Of a stretch of DNA of 64,000 bases, positions 11,339 to 23,391 are shown one piece after another. The notes beneath the pieces were generated by a model, which saw only the letters and a list, made by a program, of their open reading frames with translations, had not been told where the DNA came from and made no database searches. The stretch is taken from NCBI RefSeq assembly GCF_021917145.1, contig NC_061082.1:7042237-7106236 (forward strand), written 5' to 3'. A program made the position numbers and the translations under genes. Numbering within the stretch: position 1 is the stretch's first letter; each line of letters opens with the position of its first letter. This stretch comes from Hypomesus transpacificus. Its lineage: Eukaryota > Chordata > Actinopteri > Osmeriformes > Osmeridae.

Positions 11339-14300
11339 TCAACTTTGACTGAGAGATAACCTAAGCTCTTCCTCCTTTAGACTCCTGTCCAATCGCTGAG
11401 TCTCATTCTCCAGAACAGAGGGGATTGGTTGCCGCGAGACCATCGCCAGGGAGTCGCTGAGGTCCTGTCTCAGAGACACCAGCCACTGGCTGTTCCTGGA
11501 GGAGCGTTGGAGAAACTGCGCCCTCTGGTGGTGATCCATTGCCAGTGTCAGCCTCAGATGATGGACCTGGGCAGGATGGAGGTAAATCAGAGAGTATTGT
11601 TTAATCATTCATAACAGGAAAAAAAACAAAAAATATTAATCACAAAGAGTTTAACAGGAACCCACTTCAAAGCGGCACAGCACAAAGGAAACTTCCTGTT
11701 GATTTTAACCTCCCACAACCCCAGAGAAACTCATGGGGCCATATCCCCAGGTACTAGCGTGATAACACAATTGATCAAACTGACCTGGTCGTCCAGCTCC
11801 TTTACTCTGGTCCTCAGCTGCTCCAGCTCCTCTCTCTCTGGGCGGTCCAACCCTCGGGGATCCTGAAGCCCACAACAGAGATGAATGACCTGCTTCACGT
11901 CAGCTCTGATGGCTATGTATCTGAAATCAAGTGATGTCTGACCTGAGTTCTTGGGCTCCGGCTACTACTGGCCTGCAGCTGGGACAGCTGGTGGTGCATT
12001 CTCCCTCTCTCCTCCTCCACCTTGAAACACAGGAATTTCAATTGATGCTTTGACCTCGATGTAGTCTGTCCCCTAGTCCCTACTTCAGCTGTCCCACAGC
12101 TACCTGCGTCAGTGTGTCTCTGAGGTGCTGTCTCTCGGCCCGCAGCCTCTCTGTGCGCTGCTCCAGCTGGTTGTTCCTCTTCTGTAGCTGTCTCTGGTCC
12201 ACCTCCAGCTGGGCCACGGCCCTCTGCATGACCCCCAGCCGGTCCTGGACTGCGGGGTCAGACCCAGAGCCCTCCCCCTGTCTAATCTCCTGGGAAAACC
12301 ACACAGACCACACTGAACACACTGTAGACGGACGCTAAATTGTGTGGACCTAACTGGAAGCCATGCACCAGTGGAACAGAGAGAGCTGTACCAACCTGAG
12401 GTGAGCTAGTCTCCGCCGACTTGCTCTGGTTCTGCTGGTGAGCCTTTTCCTGATAACCAATCAAGGCAGCCTCTGTTTTCTCGAGGGCGACTCTGACCCG
12501 GTCCCGATCCTTCCCAAGCTCCTCTGCTCTCTGGCTCAGGGTGTAGAACTCTGTGTCCCTCTCGCTCAGCAGGTGGTTCGTCTCCTCTCTTTCCAGGAGC
12601 AGGGAGGCCACACGCTCCCTCAGGACAGCCAACTCCCCCTCACTCTCTGGGGGCCGGCGACCCGCTCCCTCCCACACCTCACCTTTAGAGCCTCCTCCGT
12701 TTGTCCTGCCTCCCCCTCTCCTCAGGTCCACCCTTTCTCTCAGGCCCCTGTCTCCATCAGTCTCCCCTCTCTCCGTAGACTCTATCCTCTTCCTCAGTTC
12801 AAACATTTCTCGTTTTTGCTCCTCCAACAGTTCCTGTAGTTGCTGCCGTTCCCCTTCTTCCTTGCAGGCTTTCTCTCTGACTCTCTCCAGTTCACTCTCC
12901 TTCTCCCTGAGTATGTTTGTCATGAGCTCAATTTTTCTCAGGGATTCCTGTTCAGCTTGTTGGAGGTCCTCCCTCCTCTTCTGTCCTTCCAGGACCCTCT
13001 CCTTCATCTGATCAAACTCCCTCTCTTTCTCCTTCATCCTCTTCGTGAGGATCTCCATCCCTCGTTCCTTCTGCTGCAGTTTCTCCTCTTCTCCCCGTGT
13101 CAGCTCCTCCATCTTCTGTTGTAGCCTCTCCACATCTCTGTCTCTCGCCTTTCTCTCTCCTTCCGCCTCTCGCAGTCTCTCTCTCAGCTCCTCCGCATCC
13201 TTGATTCTGTCCGCAGCCAGAGAGCTCAGCTCCATCCTCTGTTCCTCCAGGACATCCAGCCTAGCTATGGTTCTGGTATGCTCCATTTCTCTATCATGCA
13301 TCCCTCTCAGGTCCTCTTCCACCCTGTCCTTTTCTCCCAACGCGTCCTTCAGCTCTTCGTCTTTCAGTCTAACCTCCACCTCCCTCGCTCTTAGTTTCTC
13401 CACCTGCACCCTGTGTCTCTGGACCATCAGCTCTTTCTCGGCAAGAACCTCCTTGATCTCAGCCTCTCTCTCCTCCAACCGAGCCCTCAGCTCCTCCTTT
13501 GCCTCTCTGCACTTCTCCAGCATCTCCTTAGCCCCGAGAGCCTCTGCCGCCTCCGCCTCTTTCAGCTTCAGCCTCCTCTCCACCTCCCTCCGCTCCATCT
13601 CCACCGTCCTGGTCCTGGAGCGGAGCTCCTCCACCTCCCCCCGGGCCGCCCGGAGGCTCTCCTCCCTGCTCCTCACCACCTCGTCCCTCCTCTCCTGCAG
13701 GAGCCCCCTCAGCCTCTCCCCCTCGCGGTGGCTCTCCTCCAGAAGCTCCTTCAGGTTGGACATCTCCTGCAGCCCTGCCTTCAGCCCCACCCTCATCTTC
13801 TGGTTCTCCGCCTCCTTTTCCTGCACTTCCTGTCTCCACCGCTCCCTCAGTCGGCTCACCTCTGAACCCTGGTGGATGGATGAATATTTAATGAATAAAC
13901 CAAATAGAAAATTTGAAAAAAACTTTGATATTAATAAACACCAAGAAAATATTTGGTTTGTAAAGTTCCATGATGTACCTGATCTTTCATGGTTCCCAGT
14001 TTTAGGCCCATAACCTCATTGCTCTCCTTCGCACCTCTCAGTTCCTCTTCCACCCTTCGCAGCGATGAGCTGGCCTTGTCCTTCTCTCTCTTCTCTCTGC
14101 TTATCTCGTCTTTCAGTGTTCCCGCCTCTCTCTCCTTCCTCACCACCTCAACAGACAGGTGATCCCTCTCTTCTTCCAGCTCCCGGACCCGTGCCCCGAG
14201 TCTCTCCATACGCGTTCCTCTCTCCTCCACTAGGGCCTGCTGTCCCCTCTGCAGCTCCTCCAGTCTGCTCCTCAGTCTCTCTCCCTCCACCTGCTCCTTT

Positions 14301-17300
14301 CTCAGCTCTGCATTCAAACTCCTCCGCTCCTCCTCACCCCTCCTCAGCGACTCCTTCTGTCGTTCCCTCTCTCCAAAGCCCTCCTCCAGTCTCGCTCTCA
14401 GGTCCTCCACCTCCTCGTCTTTCTCCACCAGGAGCTGGGAGAGTTTCCCCATCTCCCTCCTCCGTTCCTCGGCCCTGTCTTGCCACTCCTTCACCTCGTC
14501 CTCGAGACTCTCCTTCATGTCCTTCAGTTGGCTTTCCCTCTCCTTCTCTCTCTCCCTCTCCTCCCTGGCCCTGCTTAGCTCCCTGCTCTTGGAAGCCAGT
14601 TGGTCCTCCGCCTCCTTGCGCTCGCTCCCCTCTCTCTCCAGGGCACTCTCCGTCTCCCTCAGAAGAGCCGACAGCTGTGTCTCTGACAGCTCCAGAGCCT
14701 GGAGCCTGACCCTCAGCTCCCCCACCTCCTCCTCCCCCTTCCGAAGCCTCTCCTCGGCCTCCTCCTCCTCCCTGCGCAGGCTCCCCTGCAGCCTCTCCAC
14801 CTCCTCCTCCCGGTCTCTCAGCGCACTCATGTGTCTCTCCAGGCTCGCCTCTCGTTTCTCCACCTCTCTTTTCATCTCGTCCCTCTCTTCCTCCACGACG
14901 CTCACCCTGACTGTCAAGACCTCCAGCTGTCCATCCCTCTCCTTAAGCTCCGCTCCCAGACGCGCTTCTCGCTCCTTCGCTTCCGTTTCCCTCCTCTCTC
15001 TGCTTTTCTCCTCCTTGCTCTTCGCTCGCTCCTTCTCCCTCAGCAACAAGTTCTCCGTCTCAACGGTGGCCATCTTATTCTCCAGCATTCCCACCTTCTT
15101 CAGCTCTTCCTCCAGATTCTCCCTCTCTCCCTTTAGCGAGAGTATTCGGTCGTTCAACTCTTCTACTTCTTCCTCCTTGTGTCGCACCGTGGCCTGCTCT
15201 TTTCTCAGTTGTTCAGCCATCTTCTCCTTCTCTCTTCTGATCGTCTTCAACTGTTCACTCTCCTTCTCCTCTCTATCCCTGAGCTTCTGCACCAGTCGGT
15301 CTCTCTCCCTCTCCAGCTCCTCCGCTCTCTCCTTCCATCTTTCCCCCTCCTCCTTCACCTCCCTCATCCTGTGTTCTGTGATCCTCAGCTCCGAGGTCAG
15401 TTTGGTCTGCAGTCTCTCCATCTCCGCCGCTCTCTCCACCAGCAAGGCAGAGGTCTCCTCCTTCTCTCTCTCCACCCCCTCCATCTTGTCCCAGAGTGCT
15501 TGTACCTCTTTATCCCTCTGTCCCAGCTCTCCTCGCAGTCTCTCCTCACGCTCTCTCTGTTCTGTCTCCCTGCTTCTTCTTCTTTTCTCCTCCTCTTTGC
15601 GTCGGTCTCTCTCTTTCTCCCTGAGTTTAGAGTTCTCCTCCTCTAAGGCAGAGAGGTTCCCTTTCAGTACCTCCATCGTCTTCACTTCTGACTCTATATT
15701 ATCTCTATCTTCCTCTACTGATCGAATTCTACCTTTCAACTCAATTATTTCATCCTCCATGACTCGGCTTTCTCCTTCTCGCAGTCTTAGTAGTTCTACA
15801 AACTTGTCCTTCTCTCTTCTGATCGTCTGCAACTGTTCACTCTCCTTCTCCTCTCTATCCCTGAGCTTCTGCAGCAGTCGGTCTCTCTCCCTCTCCAGCT
15901 CCTCTGCTCTCTCCTTCCATCTTTCCCCCTCCTCCTTCACCTCCCTCATCCTGTATTCTGTGATCCTCAGCTCTGAGGTCAGTTTGGTCTGCAGCGTCTC
16001 CATCTCTGCCGCTCTCTCCTCCAGCAAGGCTAAAACCTCCTCCTTCTCTTTCTCCAGTCCATCCATCCTGTTTCTTAACGCCACCACCTCTCCATCCCTC
16101 TGGCCGAGCTCCGAGCTCAGCGCCACTCTCTCTCTCTGCCACCCTTGCCTTTCCTCCTTCCTCTCCTCCTCGGTTATTCGTCGTTTCTCCATCATCTCCT
16201 CCAACTGTTTCTCCAGCCTCTCCAACTCAGCCAGGCCGGTCTCCATTTCTCTGGCCCCCTTCTCTCTCTCTTCCCTTTCTTTCATCCTCTCCTCCACATT
16301 CTGGTTCAACCCTCTTTCCAGCTCCCCTTTCAGACATTGTATCTCTCCTGGAGACAAAAAGAAAAGGATAAAAAAGGATTAGTGGGATATTAACCAGCTA
16401 CATCTTTCCTAGTTCAGCCCAGTGTTTTCCCTTGGATCCATTGTCAGAAAGAGTGTCTCACCTGTCAGCACCTCCTTGGTCTGGAGGAGGGTGTGGAGCT
16501 GGACCTGGAACTGGTTGTTGGTGACCTCCAGCCCTGAGGCCTGCTTCTGGGCCAGGCTCAGCTGCTGCTGCTGGGAGACTGTCAGCTGCCTGGGGGACAT
16601 GAAACAGAGCAGCGACATCCCTATTCAAATCCCATATACCCGTCTCACCTTGTCTTAATGTAAACCTTAAATGCTCCTAGACACTCTGTATTTATCCCCC
16701 TCCCCAGTGAGAGCAGAGGAGAAAGACAGTCTGTTGACCTGAGTTCCTCAAGGTCCTGTTCCAGAAGGTTCTTCTCTCTGTCCAGCGCTGACACCCGTTC
16801 CTCCAGATGCTGGTTGAGCCTCACCAGCTCCTCCCGCTCTCTCTCGGCCCTCTTCTGCAGCTCCGTCGCTCGGCCCAGCTCCGCTTGCACACCGCGCAGC
16901 TCCCCACAAACAGCACTGTGCTGTGCCGACAGCTGCACAGCCACACACACACAAATACATCACACCACTACACAATGATAAATTGTGAATTGTAAGACGT
17001 GGGGAGTGACATGACTAATACGAAGACAAACGAGACTTCTTGTCGTTCACCTCCTTCAGTTGTGTCCTTGCTTGATCTCTCTCCTCCACCAGCGAGGCAC
17101 CCTTCCTCTCCTTCTCCTCTCGTATGGTCTCCAACTCTCTTTCCAGTTCCCTCTCTCTCTCCCTCAGCCTCTGGAGACAATCCTGGCCTGCCTCTCTCTG
17201 GCTCCTGCCAAGGTGAGTGCCATTTATATAACCAGCAAATCACTGACGGTCAGTGATTGGCCAGCCATCTCAGGACAAAGCAACTGTTCTCAGCCTGAGA

Positions 17301-18798
17301 AGGGTTAGCTAAGGGTGAAGCAAACCAACAGTGGCGTACCTTAACTCAGCAGTCTGCTGCGAGCAGCTCCTGAGCTCTCTGCGGAGGGTCCCCGCCTCTG
17401 ATTCCAAAGTCTGGAGCTGGTTCTGGAGCTCAGCCATCTCGAGCTCAGCCTGGGAACAGGGGAGAGGACATGGTCAAGAGTTCTGGAAGCACAGCTTAGC
17501 AGGATGTCACTGACAGGAGCCTGGTGTTCCCATAAGAGAAGGACACGGACACTCTCAGAGCCCAAAATAGTCCTTAAACTCTGAGCTTAAGCAGTTCAGT
17601 GGTTCAATGTGATCACAGCACATCCAGAGCAGTGTCGCCCCCTGGTGTGTCGGAGTGCAGGGGGTGCTGCAGCTGCAGACCTGCAGAGCGTGGGCGTTCA
17701 GCTCCCTCTTGTCCCTGGCCAGACCCTCGTTCATGGCGGCCATCCTCTCCAGGGCGTCACGGCCCTCGGCCACCTCACGCTGCAGCAGAGTCTGACTGCA
17801 GGACAGGGTCAGCACTGACTCTCTGGCCTGCGAAGGCGTAGGGGGGAGGTCAATATGACTACTTTAAGGAATACACAAAAGAATACACCACAAATAATAT
17901 ATTCACAAAACTCCATGCCCAATTCACCCACAGATACGGAGAGAGGGAAGGCAGGGGGGGGGGGGAGTGTGTGGATCCACAGATAGACAGGAAGAAGCAT
18001 GCCATGCCTTCATTACCTTTAACATGAGTGCTGAAGTTCTGACAGTGCAGAACCAATGACACAGAGAAAGCACACACGAAGAGTATGAGAGCTTGCGTCT
18101 GCAGCAATGACGGGGCAAGCAGAAGCAGGGGGGGGGGTTAAACCACGAAGCCAAAGAGCAGAACTGCCTACACTGTGGCATCCTACTACTGTGTGTCAGA
18201 CTAGACTGCAGTACCTATGGCAGCTGGAACACAGCCCAGAGTTTAGAGCATTAGGTGTGCAAGTTAAAGGGTCACAGTGTTATTACCTTGACAAGAGCGT
18301 CTTTGGCATCAGCGGCTTCTTCCTCTGCACGTTCTCGGTCCAGCTGCTCTCTCTCCAGCGCCACCTGGAGGCGGTGCAGCTCCATGCGGCTGCTCCTCTC
18401 TCTCTCCCCAAGCTGGGCAGTCTCCCGCAGGTCTGCCTCCACACTGAGGGGACAAGACAGTAACACAGGACTAACTACTACACTATTATAACATATATAC
18501 AGTGTATATATATATATATGCCAGATATATTCTACATTTGTAACTATATCATTTATGGATTGTTTCTCCCATTGAAATATAAGAAATATAAGCTAAACTA
18601 CTGCATGTTCTGTCAACCAGTGAGTTGATTCTGATCAGGTACCGTTTCTGTCTCTCGCTCTCCACCTGGCTCTTCCTCTCCTCCTCCCTCTCTCTCTCCC
18701 GCCTCAGTCTCTCGCCCTCCTTCTTCAGCTCCTCCCCTCGTCGCTCTGCTTCCTCCACCTGGCTCTTCAGGGATGCAACCATCTCCCTCTCACTGACA

Positions 18799-18837
<39 letters not shown>

Positions 18838-21837
18838 GCAGTGATACACAGAAGGATTCTGGCTAGGCACGTACATGCCTGAACTTTCCTCTTGAGACGG
18901 TGCGAGTGTGTGTGCATGAGCTGCGGTTTCTGCCATACCTCGCTAGCAGGTCCCGGGTGTGTGTGAGCTCCTGTGCTGTGTTCAGGTTGTGTGTGTGTAG
19001 CTCCTCTGTGTCAGACGCTAGCTGTGTGACTCTCTGCTGGAGCACAGCTCTCTCCTCCCCCAGCCTCTTCAGAATCACCTCCGTCCCCTAATGGCAACAC
19101 GGAGGCAGGAATGATCTTCTCATTTATAAAGATGCACAACTGTAAATCCTAACATCACCAAACAGAATTACAGGTGAGTTCTATTCTCTATTCTAGTAAC
19201 GATTCTCACCTGTGCTTGCTGGTGTCTGCAGTGCAGAGCAGTCTCAGCCTGGGCCAGGATAGCCAGTAGGGAGGACAGGTCGCGACCTTCAGAACGTGCA
19301 GTGCTGGCCGGGCCTCCTTCAGACTGGGTGCTCAGAACCCTGGCCTGGAGAGCAGCAGGATACAAGGACCGCTTACTGGACCACAGCAGCAACTCATCTC
19401 TGTCAGATATCCTGGTCATAGGCATGGCTCAGTGGTAGAGCATTAGACCTCAGACCAAGAGGTCGCAGGTTCAAATCTTCCCATTAGTTTCTATGGGTAA
19501 AGGCGACTTTTAAATGAATCCATGATATCGATTCAACATCTTCTCAATGCATGTGAATGTTGGTGTGAAATCTCACCAGTCTGAGTGTGGCCTGACTGAC
19601 TGACTCCAGGGTTCTCTCTGCCTCCCTCAGGTTCTCCCGCTCCCTCTCTCTCCCCTGCTCCTCCTCTGCTTTCTTCCTTTCCTCCACTCGCATCTCCTGC
19701 TCCAGCTCCGCCCTCTCCTCCTCGTGGGCCTGGAGGGAGGTGGACAGCTCGGAGATTCTAAAGAAAGAGAGTGGTAGAGCATGAGACAGGATTGGTAAAG
19801 TGAAGAAGATTCTCAAATCTCGCCATTCTCCGAAGACGACGTCCTCACACAGCATATGAGCCCCAAGCGAACCCCCCCCTCCGACAGGAGGACAGACCGA
19901 CCTGTCCTTCAGCTGCTGAACTTCAGCCTCATGGAGGAGAGTCAGCTCAGAAAGCTCCATCTCCCTCGTCTGCCCCGCTGGGTCCCTGTGCCCCTGGTCC
20001 CTGTGCCCCTGCTCCCAGGGATCCAGCTCCTGCAAGGAGAGAGCAGGGCCCAGGGTGGAGGAGAACGGGGGAGCTAGTCTGGAGGCCCGGGGGCTCCTCA
20101 TGACGAAGGTGCTGCACAGGGGGCCGCTGGGGTGCAGGACCTCCACTGAGCCACAGTGGGAGAGCAGGGAGGAGGCCAGACGGGTGAACTCCGCCCTCAG
20201 CTGCCACAGGTCCCTGGGAGCAGACAAACAACAATCAGCACAGCCACATAGGAGATGGAGATTGCATGGTGACCATTTAAGCTGCCCTAAAGCTAACAGA
20301 TCCGTTAAAAACCTGACTAGATAGCAAACACCACCTGCTTCAAGAACGCTGTTGGTGGAGATGCTGTTGGCGTCCCCTACCTGTCAGTAGCAGTCTTGAC
20401 AGTGTGACAGTGGCGTCGCAGGGTGACCACTTCCCCCCACAGGGCCATCAGACGAGCCTGCTCCTCACCAATGTGACCCGTCAGACGCTACAGAGTGACA
20501 CACCCAGGATGGGGGCGACAGTCAGAGCTGCAGGTAAAATCATAGGATTGAGGAGGAACTGGTTCTGAGCAGGCCCAGCGTTTGTCTTTTTAACTACCTC
20601 GTTCTCTTTCTGCCACTCAGACTGCCTCTGTCCCGCCTCCTCCACTGCTTTTGACCAGTCAGAGGTCAGCTTGCACAAGTCCTCCCTGAGCGCCCCATTG
20701 ATCTGCCCCAATTGGCCGAGCTGCTCACGTAGGAGGGAGTTCATCTGCACCATACTCACACTCCTGCAGAGAGAAGGCAGAGAAGAGGATCTCGTTTCAT
20801 ATCCTTTCACAGGTCGTTCCTCGTATAGTTTTCTCCTTTGTGTCCTTTTTCTCAAAACACAAGTATTCTAACACATTATTCTGAGGAATCAAGGCTGTCC
20901 ACCCACCTCTGCTGTTCCTCCTCCAGCCGGATGAGGGCGCTCTCCAGAGAGTCACTGTGCTCATCCCTAATCCTCCTCTGCAGAATATCCACACCCGACA
21001 GTCAAGTTTCTCTCATTCTTTTTCTTCCAGGGACATATTCTACAGTGCAGCATACATATGTACTTCTCCACTGACCTCTCTCTTCAGCAGCTCTTTCTCC
21101 TCAGACTTCACCCTCTGCTCCAGGCCCTGGCAGCGGTCACGGTACTCCACCACCTGAGAGCACGGGCAAACCCTGCTTTAAAAAGCCCAGACACCTCGAC
21201 ACGGGCACACTTTTAGAAGGACACCCTGTGAACTCTGACCCCCTGTGAACTCTGACCCCCCTGACCTTGTTCTGTAGTTTGTGGATGAGCAGGGCCTGCC
21301 TGGCCTCCCTCTCCCTGCCCTCCCTCAGCTTCCTCCTCCACTCCCGCTGCTCACTCTCCAGGCGCAGAGACACGGTGAGGGGCGGGTCCAGCGACTGGGT
21401 CAGCTGGCCAGGGGAGAGAGGGAGAGCACAGTCAGTGTTGTGCTGGTAAAAGGGGTTGACTGGTTCAAATGAACACATTTACTGATTTGACCTGAGGAGA
21501 GGCATCATCATATATGTTGACTGGTTGGCTAGAAGGACTGTACCAAACTCTCTTTTTCTGAGAACTAAGCAGAATCTTTGCGCAGCGTCTATCGACCACA
21601 GGTGTGTAGTCTGAATATCTGTGAATGAGTAGGAAGGTAGGCTACTACACTACCAGGCTGTATGGAAAAGCACACAGACGTTTCTCCGCCTCTCACCCGG
21701 TCGGTCAGCGCTCGAGCCCTGGACTCCAGCTCCTCCCTCTCAGCATGACTCTCCGCCAGCTCGTTCTGCAGACGGGACACCTCCACCCTCAGCTCAGCCT
21801 TCTCCTCTTGCAAGCCAAGCAAAAACCTGGACTCCAT
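11339..21837 (-). CDS. cep250: Centrosomal protein CEP250 (C-Nap1)
   Basis: Long coiled-coil protein of the centrosome linker, which tethers the two mother centrioles through rootletin until mitosis. Exons, all phase-consistent, in transcription order: 21837-21697, 21403-21266, 21153-21076, 20977-20907, 20763-20598, 20487-20381, 20213-19902, 19757-19577, 19344-19210, 19087-18939, 18792-18643, 18443-18287, 17827-17681, 17449-17340, 17204-17051, 16932-16739, 16589-16462, 16347-13979, 13868-12396, 12289-12104, 12020-11943, 11862-11785, 11566-11339. They give 2309 aa (human about 2440). The N-terminus (LLIHKLQNKVVEYRDRCQGL, RLEEEQQR, LREDLCKLTSDWSKA, LWGEVVTLRRH) and the C-terminus (ENETQRLDRSL) match human CEP250, which separates it from the related rootletin (crocc). 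Nearly all of the rest is Glu/Arg/Lys/Leu coiled coil. A polypyrimidine tract and AG just before the ATG suggest an upstream non-coding exon. Confidence 0.87.
13869..13978 (-). other. cep250: 110-bp intron between the two giant cep250 exons
   Basis: Donor gtacat follows MKDQ of the 2369-nt exon, and acceptor ccaccag precedes the 1473-nt exon. The intron is AT-rich, unlike the strongly purine/pyrimidine-biased exons on either side. The two exons together encode 1280 of 2309 residues. Confidence 0.85.
15239..15994 (-). repeat. cep250: Internal 582-bp (194-codon) repeat in the cep250 giant exon
   Basis: Segments at about 15239-15411 and 15821-15993 are nearly identical and offset by exactly 582 bases, keeping the frame. 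The encoded core (from AEMExLQTKLTSELRITE to QLxTIRREK, about 70 residues) differs at about six positions. Flanking sequence at the same period (ELGQRDxEVxAL followed by MxGxExEKEE) is clearly related but more diverged. A third, weaker copy follows downstream in the protein. Confidence 0.85.
18487..18520. repeat. AT-rich microsatellite in a cep250 intron
   Basis: A run of alternating TA (tatatatatatatatg near 18505) between the exons at 18287-18443 and 18643-18792. Confidence 0.7.
18796..18836 (+). repeat. (CA)n microsatellite next to a cep250 splice acceptor
   Basis: The tract reads TG on the sense strand. It ends just before the cgcgtgtcag acceptor of the exon 18643-18792, so it forms the upstream side of that splice site. 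Confidence 0.9.
19422..19523 (+). mobile_element. tRNA-derived SINE fragment in a cep250 intron
   Basis: An A box (tggctcagtggtagagc) and a near-consensus B box (ggttcaaatcttcc) are spaced as in a tRNA gene. The putative anticodon arm (gacctc pairing with gaggtc) has an ACC-centred loop without the usual U33. A tail resembling ggcgacttttaaatgaatc follows. The missing CCA-compatible acceptor stem and the tail argue for a SINE rather than a functional tRNA. Confidence 0.65.
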
Positions 21838-23391
21838 GCTGGACCCTCAAACCCAGGACTCGCTTGGGGGAGGGGGACAGAAAAAGATAATTTCTGAATG
21901 CCAATTGGCATAACCTCTTCACCATTGCTATCAAAATATACTGTATTAGCTGTTAGATAAATAAGGTAGCTGGTCTTACCCCCCCCCCCCCCCCCAAAAA
22001 AAAAGTGGTGTTCTCTATGTTTATTCAAACAATTTCTTATAATGTCTTGCCTTCTTTGCTGGGTAAGTAGCTAGGTATTGGTGGCTGTGGTAGTTGACTT
22101 GAGGTCTACAAGTAAGTAGCTTTAGCTTCTGTTAACTACTGAGAAGCTCGCTGCTAGCTGAATTTCCTAACGCCCTAGTAAGAAAAGCAAGCTATCGGTA
22201 TCCACAACAGCACAAGACAGCACAGCAAGCTATTTTTTGCATTACAGATAATCTCATAATAAGCTGCTTGCACACAAGCAACGTTTACTGGCTGGATAGT
22301 TAGCTTGCAAATTAATGCAAGTAAAAGCTGGCTAGCTAGCCCCACTTAGAGCTACCTAGCTACGCATTATAATTGGTTAGTAACAGTAAATACCCTCAAA
22401 AACAAACGCTGTGGTAACACTTACTAATTATTGTGAATTTTCATGAGGAGCTCATTGAAAGCCTTCCTTGAAATTGTATTGTTTAGCCATGTTTGCACTT
22501 GGTAGTAACTGAATTCAAAACTGTAAACTTAAACTTTCACCTTAAAAAACACAGAGAAATCATGCAGGGATTGTTTGAGTGCACAAAAAAACTGTTCACG
22601 TGTAGTAGAGCACCTCCGTGTGGCCTGGAGTGAAAGGAAGTTAATTATCTCACTCGAACTCGCATACACACACACTAACAAGTAATAGTTGTATAAATAT
22701 TTATTTAGAATAACATAATAGTCATATATAGCTGAACCAGTCATGACTGATGTCTGTAGAGACGCTAGCTTATTTTTCAGGATTACATCTGAGAACACAG
22801 AAAATAGCTGGAATAGTAAAAATGGCACTGCACCTGCACCTATAAGCGCCCACTATCTCTCAAACTGTTAAACAATAAGAATTTTGTAGTGACAGACAGA
22901 GACAATTTCTTCATTTTATCCTCAAAAGTTATACCCTGGGTTTATAACTGAGTCTGATCTTGCACTGTAAAATCCACTGTAAAAGTTAGCAATGCTTTAC
23001 AGTAACAATACAGTAATAATAGTAACGTGCTAAATCGAAAAACTTCTAATGAATAAATAATACATTTAATAAAAACGTAACTGACAACATTTTGTCAATG
23101 ATACAAAGTGACAGCAGACAGTGAGTATATTTGCGAGCTACATTACAAAGGTACACACCATGACATAATCCCTTCTTGAGTGACGGCACTTTAAGAAATT
23201 GTTAATTTATATTTTAAATAGGTTTCATGTGCACTGAAGAATTTCAGCCTTCAAATGACTATACACATAATTTCCCTCTCTTTTTGCAGTTCCATTGCTG
23301 TGGAAGTTGATGACAGCTCTGAACAATTTTCAGCTCTTCTAGTTCATGCTATCTGAAGTATAACTACAAGGTTTCCTACAAGCCCTCATAC
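21838..23391. other. Intergenic: cep250 promoter side and tspear 3' flank
   Basis: Just upstream of the cep250 ATG lies a 3' splice-site-like tract (minus strand, tttttctgtccccctc then ccccaag), so the transcription start is probably farther right. A 17-C run lies at 21979-21995. The remainder, to 23391, is AT-rich and would include the tspear 3' UTR. No other gene is seen. Confidence 0.6.

Noticed and set aside
13045..14013. Plus-strand 322-codon Ser-rich frame
   Set aside because: Antisense shadow of the second giant cep250 exon and the short intron.
14517..16382. Plus-strand open frame of 621 codons, Ser/Leu-rich
   Set aside because: It is the exact antisense of the cep250 giant exon. 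The purine-rich coding strand leaves few stops opposite it, and it has no domain or splice logic of its own.
19422..19495. Functional tRNA gene
   Set aside because: The A and B boxes are present, but the acceptor stem does not pair, U33 is missing and a SINE-like tail follows, so it is better called a SINE fragment.
11339..21837. Rootletin (crocc) as the identity of the coiled-coil gene
   Set aside because: The N-terminal domain is shared between the two families, but the C-terminal ENETQRLDRSL segment and the SGLEVTNNQFQVQL segment match CEP250.
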